Of a stretch of DNA of 64,000 bases, positions 1 to 9,351 are shown piece after piece; positions within the stretch are counted from its first letter, which is position 1; the number at the start of each line of letters is the position of its first letter. Origin of the DNA: Endotrypanum monterogeii (lineage: Eukaryota; Euglenozoa; Kinetoplastea; Trypanosomatida; Trypanosomatidae); NCBI GenBank assembly GCA_000333855.2, contig CM007320.1:1301911-1365910 (forward strand), in the 5' to 3' direction. The notes under the pieces are model-generated. The model saw only the letters and a program-made list of their open reading frames with translations. It did not search any database and was not told the origin of the DNA. The translations under genes were made by a program, and so were the position numbers.

Positions 1-1734
1 ACATGAGTACTGAATCAAAAAAGGGGGCCTGTACGCTTTCTGAATTTGTATTACACGTGGCGGTGGTGTGTAGTTGGGGGGGGGGGGCAGAGAAAAAGCT
101 GCCCTACACTCCCACGATATGTGGGTAGGTGCAGTCAGACGCAGATTTCTGTTCACTCATTCTGCCATTTCGCAGTACTGAAATGGAACATGTACTAGAT
201 CTGTGAGTATATATATATATATATATATATAATGTGTAGCTAGTCTGAATCAACCACCTCTCTGCTTGATGAGTCTGCCCCCCTGTGAAAACATATTTTT
301 TTCTTTTTTTTCCCTACTGGAACTGGAGCCTCATCACATTAATGCGATCCCTCCGTTTCTCTCTCTCTTCCTCGGGCATGTGTGTGTGTGCGAGCATGTG
401 CACGCGTATCTTGCACCCTGTACGCCAGTGCACGAGACATGAGCAACGGTCTACTCAGAATCACAATTAACGCACTGAGCCATGTCAATGAATATGGACG
501 CGAGCGAGCGCACATCAAGACAAGTGTCCCCGTTATGTCCCATGAATGACACGTTGAGTGAAGAGAGGGAGAGAAAGTAGTGGAGGTGCTACGTGGGTAC
601 CACGCCCGGAGTTGCCAGCTCCTCATTCCTGCACTGCCCATGTGATCACGAGGTGCCCGTGCTAATGTGAGCGTAGCTTTTCTTGCCCACGTGACTAGCT
701 AACAATGACCCCGCAACTACTCCTCCTCCTACCCCCTGTCCACAAGGGTGCGAAATCGATGGGGGGAGCACATCACCACGCATCGAATGGCCTTCTTCCT
801 CGGCCGTGTTGTCCCTGTGCTGTACAACGTAAGTGGCAGGACTTCATACTATATTTCAGACTTGCATCTGAGACTACCTTACGTGGCACCAGGAACAGGG
901 GTGGACACACGTTACAGGTGCATCTACACCATCATCTCAACATGGTATCTGACAGAAACGCTACCCGTCTTCCTTGCAGCTCACCGCGTTGCCACTGATG
1001 TCGCGCTAGCTGTCCTCATGGTGCATCCTCCAGGGTGACACAGTCATCCCCACCAGAAGGGCAGTGGTGTGTCGGAAAGAAATGCGAATTGTTCAGAGAC
1101 TGCGCCCCCCCCCCCTCACCTCATCTTTCGTGTCGGGTGCAAATGTGTTCGCGGTAGCAGGTGGGCCACAACGCAGTGCCATTCGGGGATCCGACCACCG
1201 ACGTTAGGAGCGGTCAGTTTCTTAGATTATAGAACGTCGTGGATGAGAGTGATCCAGTCGCCAGCGGTGGTGGTGTGACTGTGACAGATGAAGGTAGAGA
1301 GGTCTGCAGCCTCTGCGCTGAGTCGGTGTTGAGCTCTCCCCCCTCCCCCCCCATTATCCATCCGGGTGTAGGGGTAGGCGAGGAACATCCAAAGGGGCCG
1401 AATCGTTCAGCTGACGACCACAAGGCAAAGATGTGGACGATTTTAAAAAAAAATGTTCATATACGCAAAGCTGGCATCGGAGTCAGCCGAGGTGGAAGCA
1501 ACAGCGGGGCACAGAGAAGGGATGGGGAGGTGGGAGAGGACAGGCGAAACGCCAAAGGTAACCTCCTCCGCGTGCAACCTCACAGGAAGATATTCACCAG
1601 CCAACCCAACAACAACAAAAAATAGCCACCGCCAAACCTCTGACACCATCAAGAACGAGAAAAAGATTCGCCGTCCTTCCCTCCCGCCCTCTCCACACAG
1701 CCTTCGGTCAAGCGTACACGTAAGAAACGCCCTA
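1..1734. other. gene-free spacer at left edge
   Basis: I see no convincing gene here. The stretch holds a poly-G run (about 77-87), a (TA)n tract (208-231) and several C-rich runs (around 1087-1097 and 1340-1350). Short open frames occur on both strands, but they are low-complexity or lack any recognisable family pattern. It would be the 3' untranslated and intergenic region downstream of the mS47-like gene. Confidence 0.6.
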
Positions 1735-4700
1735 TCATGCAGCATCGACATCTTCGTCTGATACTTCCTCGGGCAACGCCATCTCCGCACTCTCATCACC
1801 GGGAGCGCCGTCGGCCCCCTGCGGGGTAGCTCCACTCAGCAGCTGGTTGAGGAAGACCTCCAGGTCCTTGTCCACCGAGCCACCGGCGCTATCGACATTT
1901 TTCCGCCCCGAAGCAGGCCGGAGGGGTTCGGGTTATGACCTGGCTGGATGAACCAGCGGTAGTATTCGTCGTCGTAGATCTTCTCCTGCTGTGTCGCTAT
2001 CTCGGTCTTGTTGTCGAGCCTGCTCTCGACGGCCTTCTTGCGCAGCTGACGAGCCCACGACTCGACACCACGCTCCGCATCCCGCAGTTTAGCAAAGAAC
2101 CGCTCCTCCAGCAGCACATTGGATTCCTCACCGGTGAGGCCGTCGACAGCCTCTCTCGAGGGCCAGTAGTTACGCTGACCACGATCCGCTTCGTCGTAGA
2201 CTGCCTTCTCTGCCTTCTTGTACTGCTGCTCAAAGTACTCCTTCGAACCAGCCGTAAACCCGTCGCGACGCCACGAGGACGGCGTCTCCTCCCATGGGTG
2301 ACGGGCCATCTCGTAGAAGTTGACATTCCTCGGTACATGGGCGTCTCCCTGCAGTGGCTGCACCTTCGCACGGCCTCCTTGGTCAACCTCGCCAAGATTG
2401 GTCACCACCTCGAAGCCACCGGCATCTTCCACCATACCAGACAACCGACCTGCCTTACTAGCGTACACAACAACGTTGAGCTCTACCGCACCATCCCTCT
2501 CGAAATCGAGCGGTGCTGAGAGTGGCGCAAGAGACTCTGCAGTCACCTCTTCCACCGTGCGCGGAGACCAGCGTGGTCGCAGCTGAAACCGGTGACCATC
2601 CAGCTCTACGTTGCGCTCAAAGACCGCCTCGTAGTCCGGTAGCGGCCGAGTAGGAAGATACGTCTTGTGCACGTTGCGCGTCCGCTCCTCCTTGATGACG
2701 TCCCACTCCTCAGGCGACTTGTCAACGTGGTGGCCCACTTCATAGAAGTCGGACCTCTTCAGCAGCCTTGTCACGAAGCGATACTCCGTCGCCAACGTGT
2801 CTGCAAGTGAGCGCACCGCCTCAGCGGAGCCGTCACCTCGCACTTCCTGCAGCAACTGTAGAGTCGCCTTGAGGGCATATGGTGACTGGAGTAGAAGTTG
2901 ATGCTTCACGGCATAGGCCCACTCCGAGAGGTGCAACGTGTTGCGCTTTACGAGAAAGTAGATGGGTGGGTACCTAAGTTGTGCACCCGGGTCTTCGAGG
3001 CCAGGGTCGTTGAGCAGTACATCGATCAACTCTTCGTCGTTTCGGATCGGGCAGGTATCAAGAGTTGGCAAGTACCAGCAGAGGTCAATGTCGCGATCAG
3101 GGGGCATGTTCATGGCGCGCAGAATGGCTTGCTTAAGGCGGTTCACCGAGGCCGTATCCACCACATCCTCACTCTGTTCCTTGCCAGTCTCCTTCTTAGC
3201 AGCAATGGCCACTGCGTTGCCGGTAGGATCAATCGTGAAGTCAAACTCCACTAGTGTTCCCTCACATCCCTCCAGCCGTGCATGAACGTGTCGATGGTAT
3301 GGGGCGTTCTTCATGTTTCTGTAAGCCGCGTACTCGCTCTCGCGCTGCTTCCGCCACGCCTGCAACTTGTGCCGATCCCTATGCGTCACAATGTTCAGCT
3401 TACCCCTACGCTCCAGTACGTAGGAGGTGAAAATCTCCGCCGCCTGTCGCACCTCTACCTCCTCCTCGGGAGGCGTCACGTCCCAGGGTGACAGTGTGTA
3501 GCGCAGTCGTGACACACCCAGCTTCTCTACTCCTTCTGCCACACTTGACAGTGTGTAGGAGGTGGAGTAGGACGAGTCGCATGTATTGTGGCGGTCTGTG
3601 AGGGAGAGTTTCTCCATCGCGGTGAGAGTTTTCAGGATTTCTTCGATGGAGGGCTGATCGGCAAACGCATCTTCCACCCATCGGGCACGTATCGGCGTCA
3701 TGGAGCAGCGCTCCATTGCACTTGTGTGCGCACTGTCCTTCATCCGGAAGCACTTCTCAAGCAGATGACCCAGCTGCCATGCCACCGCATCATTGTGCAT
3801 GTGCTCTGTGCTATCAAACCAATCCTTTATGTGGTAAGACATGTCCGGCAGCGATGTGAATAGGTCTGAAAAGCCGAGCCGCAGCGCGTCGCCCGCAAAG
3901 AGTGAGGTGCCCGTGAGCATGACAAACTCTGCAAGGCCAGGATACTTGAGGGATGTCTCTGGCCGCGCCAGAAACCGTGTCATTCCACTATACGGCGTGA
4001 GCCCTACGTTGGGACCGTCAACAATGAACTCGCTTGCGTCTTGTAGCCCGGCGTACTTTGCCGCCAGAGCCAGTCCACACCCGGTGCCACGGCATTTTCC
4101 GTTGATAAGCGTCATGAGGGGGCGTGGACTCGTGTAGGCGCGCCAGATAACCGCCGCATTCTCGCGCAAGGCTGCGTCGGCGCGCTCCTCGTAGCGCTCC
4201 ACATCGCGAAGCAGCTCCTGGACCTTCGCTTCGGTTTTCTTGCTCCCCGAATCGTCCGTCTTGGCCAGCTCCGCCGCCTCGCTGCGAAGCCGCTGCGCCA
4301 TGAAGTGGTCAAAGCCGATGCTTTCTAGGTCAGCACCGCCACAGAAGAAGTCTGTCACTCCCGACTGGGCGGAGGTGAGGACTGTGAGCTTTGAGTAGAG
4401 CCCGTTCGTTGCCCTGTCGACCTCTCGGTTCAGCTCCTTGGCAAGAGTTGCCGAGAGGACCTGGTGGCGCTTCGGATCGTTGATAAAAATCGTATTGGAG
4501 AAGCGTCCGTCGTTAGCCGTGAGAGTGCAGCTGCTGTTGAGCGGTCGCGACATCGCTTGCATCATTTTTCGATCCATCTCACCCTTGAAGGGGGCATTGA
4601 TACCCGGCACGCGGCCGTGGGTGGGGCCACGCGTTTCGGTCTTGAAGTACGCCATTCCCTGGGTGTCGGTCTGGGTCACCATCGGACCGAGCATGCTGTT

Positions 4701-5243
4701 GGAGGGAAGAACATTAAGCTTAATGTCGCCTTCCCCAGGGCGTCGCTTCGAGAACATCTTGTTCCAGTGCTCCGGGTGCGAGAAGAGTTTTTTGTTGGGA
4801 TCGAAGGTAGTCGAGAGATCTGGATGCGGTCCCATTGTTGGGTCCTGGCCAGCAAACCAGGCACTTGTGTCTCCCTCCGCCAGCGTTGGCTGCAGCGAGT
4901 CACTGAAGTCGAAAGCAACACGCTGGTGGCGGTGCGGCAGCCGTGCCTGCCCTTGCTCTTTTCCCCAATGCATGTAGTCAATGAAGTCCTTATTGACGCG
5001 AAAGCGTTGGTGTGTGTTGTAGTGCGTCAGGAACTGAACACCGGACTGCCGGTTGGGGTGATTGGCGTAACGCTGGTAAAAACGAAACTCAATGGGGGTG
5101 CCCAGCGGGCGATATTCCCGCACATCAAGAGTTTTGATCGAACGAAGTTGATTTTCTGTCGACGAAGGCGCTTGCATAAGTGGCGTCGGCCCGGCGGGGA
5201 CAACGGCCAGTGACGGGCCAACACAGACGCGGCGACGCAGCAT
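1735..5243 (-). CDS. HIBCH/enoyl-CoA hydratase-like protein, probable mitoribosomal small-subunit protein mS47 (frameshifted near its 3' end)
   Basis: The protein is about 1,170 residues long if the frame is repaired. The ATG at 5243 opens an Arg-rich, hydrophobic leader (MLRRRVCVGPSL) typical of mitochondrial import. Residues about 235-560 and 720-830 follow the 3-hydroxyisobutyryl-CoA hydrolase/crotonase fold: an NGKCRGTGCGLAL oxyanion-hole segment near 381-393, then GLTPYSGMTRFLAR, and a late helical SPYALKATLQLLQ...TEYRF block. The catalytic Glu and Asp of true hydrolases (PET...FPD context) are not present, so activity looks lost. From established knowledge, trypanosomatid and plant mitoribosomes carry a catalytically dead member of this family, mS47; the great length and lost residues fit that. 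From 5243 the frame stops at 1836, but the neighbouring frame adds 54 acidic residues ending at 1735, which implies one missing base in the T run at 1898-1902. A diverged metabolic enzyme is the alternative. Confidence 0.72.
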
Positions 5244-6105
5244 CACCAGGAGACACACCCCAAACTGGACCGAAAAAGGACGTCGTCAGCAAAGACCCAC
5301 AAGGGGAACTCAATCGTAGCGCTCGATGGTCAGACTGCCAGAAAAAGCAGCGGACGTGTCCTCTCCTTTTTCTTTTTAAATCTCTTTCTTTTTGTTTGTA
5401 GCGCGAGCCCCCACAAGCCGTGTCGTGATGACTCACTGCAACCCCCCGCCTTCCAGCTGCTGAAGACGCCGCTGTACTGCGAAACTACGAGGGTATACGC
5501 ATTGTATGAAGTGGTCAGTGCATGTTGGTTGGCGGCATGACGGGTCCATGATGTGTGGAACCGCCAAGGGAAGAAACTCGAAATTGTTGAAGGAAAATGA
5601 AAGGTGGGAGAAGAGGGCAGAAATAGTACTGGTGTCCAGAAGATGCAGCACGCTTCCCCCCCCAAAAAAAACGAAGGAGGTACCATCGCGCTGGCGTGTT
5701 TGTCCAGCACCTTGTTATACACATCTTAATCTTCGCGTAGGGCTTTGTCGATGACCTTCAGTACACGAGAAGGATCCCGTGCATAGACCTGATTCAGGAA
5801 GACAAACCCGACGCGTAAAGGAATACGTATGTGTGGTTTGTGTGTGAGGGAGGGGGAGGCGAAATTACTTCATCTTTTATCTTCTAGAGTTTGTGATCAA
5901 CTGAATCTCAATGGCCTGAGCTGAGGCACTTCTGTGTGCACTCTGTAGAGAGATGATGTGCAGAACACGCAAGGGGTGAGCGATCAAACGTCAGAAGAGC
6001 AATACCGGTGAGGTGACAAAGGGGTTTCATCCGCACCCGGCTCATGTGCAGACTCGGGGGGTGGGGGGTTCGGTGGGGGGATATGCAGAGGTTTAATGAA
6101 TCGAC
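5244..6105. other. spacer between mS47-like and macro-like genes
   Basis: I see no gene here. On the minus strand, purine- and pyrimidine-rich stretches between 5340 and 5400 and around 5655-5670 could serve trans-splicing of the mS47-like transcript. A G-rich run lies at 6054-6081, just beyond the stop codon of the upstream gene. Confidence 0.5.
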
Positions 6106-6936
6106 TCAGCCTATCGGAGCCACTGGCAGGTTTTCGAAGGCGTTGTTAAACATATCCCACTCACGATTCATGAAAATGCACAACTCAATATTGTTTTGGT
6201 CTTGAAGCACATACTCCTTGTCAAAGAGGTGTAACTGCTCAAACCCCATAATCAGCGCTGAGTGAGTGATGGCTGGAATCTGGTTATAGAGCGAGCCTGC
6301 CTGTACGCCATCTGAAAGGGGAACCACGCGCAGCGTGTTACACTTGCTTACAACGAACTCATGTAGCAGATTCCGGTAGGCCCGCGACAGCTCGATAGCT
6401 GCTTCGCGCTCTGACCAGATACCCACGCGGAAGTCGGGAGCGGATACGTGAATTACATGCTTTTCACCAGCTTCGCTGTCCTTGAGGCCGTACTGGTGGT
6501 GCTTTGCATCGCCTACCTTACTCATCGCCATGGCGACATCGTTTGGAAAGGCCTTGGTGAGGCCTATCCACTTGTAGATAGCACCCGATGTCCCCGTTAC
6601 ACCAGCAACGGTGGTAAAGACATGCATCAAATCGCACGAGTCCGTGATTACCATGGTATCGTCCGGCTTCGGACCCTCCTGCCGTAGTGTTCCCTGGAGT
6701 GTCATCTGCGTGCCCATGACACCATACGGACGAATCTTGATTTTTCGGATAAACTGCTCTTCTGGGGAAACGTAGCTCATGCGGCGGTAGGCTATGTCTG
6801 CTGCCGTCGCTAACGCGGCAAGCCCGATCCCTACGCGAATCCACGGGAACGGCTTTCGGTAGTTGGAACCGAAGAGATGACGCGGAGCACGTTTGCGACC
6901 ATCTCGCGTCACCTGACCTTCCAGATACGAAACCAT
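6106..6936 (-). CDS. membrane-anchored protein with a possible degenerate macro-like domain
   Basis: The protein has 276 residues from the ATG at 6936; the in-frame triplets upstream of it are not ATG. The N-terminus is basic (TRDGRKRAPRHLFG) and is followed by one hydrophobic segment at about 33-50, then a soluble C-terminal domain of about 210 residues. In that domain the order VITDSCDLMHVF, TGTSGAIYKWIGLTKAFPNDVAMAM, a strand with VIHVSAPDFRVG, and LRVVPLSDGVQAGSLYNQIPAITHSALIMGF resembles the alpha/beta layout and ligand loops of macro (ADP-ribose-binding) domains, but the usual Asn and Gly-rich loop are poorly kept. The anchor and basic start suggest a mitochondrial or ER surface location, which is inference. 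The gene is certain from length and codon pattern; the fold is a suggestion only. Confidence 0.6.
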   Translation of the reverse strand: MVSYLEGQVTRDGRKRAPRHLFGSNYRKPFPWIRVGIGLAALATAADIAYRRMSYVSPEEQFIRKIKIRPYGVMGTQMTLQGTLRQEGPKPDDTMVITDSCDLMHVFTTVAGVTGTSGAIYKWIGLTKAFPNDVAMAMSKVGDAKHHQYGLKDSEAGEKHVIHVSAPDFRVGIWSEREAAIELSRAYRNLLHEFVVSKCNTLRVVPLSDGVQAGSLYNQIPAITHSALIMGFEQLHLFDKEYVLQDQNNIELCIFMNREWDMFNNAFENLPVAPIG

Positions 6937-7602
6937 TACTCGAACTACAGAGAAATCAGAGCGAAAGGGAGACGCAGAGGTGAAGGTCAAGAGAGTTGTG
7001 CTAGTGAGCCCTGCAGAGCGTACATGGACGAGGAAAAGAAAGGATAAGGGTAGCCAAGAAAAAAACCATGATTATGGATTGCCACATCCGGGCAGTCTGG
7101 TTGGGGGGAGGGGAGGAGGCGAAAACAAGAGGCTGCTTTCCCGACTTGGAATCATCCCCCGGAGATGAGGAGGTTACCAGAGGGGAAATGCTTTCGAGCG
7201 AGTTCCATTTAGAGGAGTGTGCGTTCAATCCAAGATTGCAACTATTATTATTATTTTTTTTTTGGAGGGTATGAAGGTAATAATTTTTCTTTGCTGCAGC
7301 AGAACACTGATCCGGATTAGATAGGTGGTAGAGAAAAAAAGGATAGCGAGACACGTGAAAGACGCAACGTAGTAGAAAAAAAAAACGATTGCCAAAGCGA
7401 GGGACAACACGTATGCCATGAGCAAAGCAGCAAGAGGCGAAACCACGCGAAAGGCAACCGAGGGGTTGCGGGCTGGGTGGGATTGATAAATGGGAAGAGG
7501 GAGGGGAAAAAAAAAGAGAGAAGAGACAGCGTGCTGCATCACGGGCGCGAAAATAAGCCCCTCTCTTGGTTAAACCACTGCACCCTTGTGTACGTTTCCC
7601 GT
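6937..7602. other. spacer upstream of macro-like gene
   Basis: No gene is seen. The stretch is A-rich with ATT repeats near 7242-7262 and a run of A's near 7375-7386; on the coding strand these are T-rich tracts that could support splicing of the downstream transcript. Confidence 0.5.
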
Positions 7603-8155
7603 TTACGCCCACGGAGAGCCACCACCCCAGCCGCGGCTACCACCGACCTGGCCCGGCCCAAACTGGCCACCGCCAGGGCCACCAAAAGGCTCACCTGGAC
7701 GGCCCTGTGGAGGCAAAAAAGAGATCGTTGTTGGGTTCTCCTGGTAGAAGGGGAGCGCTTTGTCCCCACCGGCCACCTCCAGCCCCGACGCCAAAGTCGC
7801 CCCGATCGCGGCCTGGGGGCACCTGACCAGGAAACATGGGATCAAACCGGGCGTAGGCGTCGGCGGAGCCAAGGGCTGGCTGATTCCCACCAAGTACAGA
7901 GGGTAGAGTGTGCGGCATTCCTGGTCCCCGGAAGTTCCGCTCATTCATCATCATACCCCCACTGCCACTGAGGCTTCCGCCAGGCACCAGATCTGCATCG
8001 CCGTAGCGATGACCTTCGGGTCGCATTTGAACGTTGGCAAATGAATGTGACGGCCCAGCAGTGGACTTCACTTGCTGACCGCTTCCTAGGGGGGCGAGGA
8101 GGTCTGACGCCTCCCGCTCTTGCAGGGGCTGCTGACTGTCACAATTCTCATTCAT
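7603..8155 (-). CDS. PI31-like proteasome regulator C-terminal domain protein (frameshifted)
   Basis: The protein has about 183 residues if a one-base length error is allowed for. The ATG at 8155 starts MNENCDSQQPLQ. The middle reads HRYGDADLVPGG, then GGMMMNERNF, then ADAYARFDPMFPG and PPGRDRGDFG, and the tail is a Gly/Pro-rich stretch ending WGGGSPWA. This order (YGxxDL-P, GGM-V/M, ARFDP-PG, Gly-rich tail) is the pattern of the PI31 proteasome regulator C-terminal domain, the part that binds the 20S proteasome. The N-terminal FP domain of animal PI31 is absent. From 8155 the frame stops at 7691, but removing one base of the run at 7715-7720 carries the reading through LPPQGRPGEPFGG to a stop at 7603. 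Role inferred: proteasome binding or regulation in the cytosol or nucleus. Confidence 0.7.
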
Positions 8156-9351
8156 AGTCGCGAGATGAGAGAATAGGGGCCGGAAGGAATATTGCACTCT
8201 CTCTATAAATAAATATATATATATATATGTGTCCGCGATTACGGTAGAGTGGAGGGTAGATTTCCCCCAGCAGTGGTTTCGAGACGTACAGACAATAAAA
8301 GAGTTGTGAAATGTGAGTTGCAGGAAAATGTATGTACACGGTCAACGGGTGACTAGCAAGACAGAGGAGGGGAATGGCAGCAGATGGGGCTTCTGAAAAA
8401 CAACAAAAAGAAGGGGCGCGCCGGTGGTGGGAGAGAAAGTGATAGGGGGCTAGGATACATTATTTTGAATGCATATAACGTTCACCAAAGAAGTCAAAAA
8501 AAAAACGGAATACCTCCGAGGCGCGTTTGCACGTGTTTCTCCCTTGTCATGTCGAGAGAGAAATATACACATCTCCTTTCCCTGCTTGTTATTTTTTAGA
8601 GACCTTAGATGGATCTCTGGAGTGTGCCACCATGTATGTGTATGTGTGTGTGTGTGTGTGTGTTGGGGGGTGGGTGATTTTGTGGGGCGAGAGGGTGGTA
8701 CACAGAAAATGTAGGCCGTTTCTGTAACAAGAACGAAAGAAAAAAGGAGGCCCCCCCTCGTTCTTTACTTTTGTTACCAGAGAGGTACACAAGCATGACA
8801 TTGGGCTTGGGAGGGAAGGGGTTTATCACCATATTACATGTGGTGGTGGTGAGAGGCTCATGGGGGCTCATGAGTTTCTCCTTGGACGACCGTGCCAAGC
8901 AATTGAGAAACGGAAAAAATTAACAACCAAAAAAAAATAACAAAAAACAGACCCGCATCCCTGCACGCACAGGGATATTGAATAATATATATATATATAT
9001 ATATATATTTCTTTTTTCGTGTGAAAAAAAAAAGAGAGACATCATACATGGTAAGAGAAACTGTCTAGATTACATGGTGGTATGTACATCTGTTTACCAG
9101 CCCACACTGCGTGCGTGAAGTCAACCCACCATCAACCTGGAAGAAAATATCAACACTCGGGACTGAGTCAGTCACTCCATCCCTCTGTCAGCGACACACA
9201 AGCACATACACAGAAACACATATACACGCACACCCTTTGAGTGAAGTAATATAATCTCGTGAGCGGGGGTGCACATTGTTTTCGTAGTCGTACTTCTGCC
9301 TTGGGGGAGCGTCCCACAAGGCTGCGCACTGCAGAAAATGAGACTCTTTGC
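8156..9351. other. spacer with TA and GT microsatellites
   Basis: No gene is seen. It contains (TA)n at 8213-8228 and 8984-9008, (TG)n at about 8639-8661, a C run near 8751-8757, and A runs near 8931-8940 and 9022-9032. Confidence 0.5.

Noticed and set aside
748..1038. 96-codon plus-strand frame with hydrophobic stretches
   Set aside because: It lies on the strand opposite to the transcription unit, has no recognisable family and sits beside low-complexity sequence.
4464..5213. 249-codon plus-strand frame
   Set aside because: It is an antisense shadow of the mS47-like gene, on the strand opposite to all transcription in the window.
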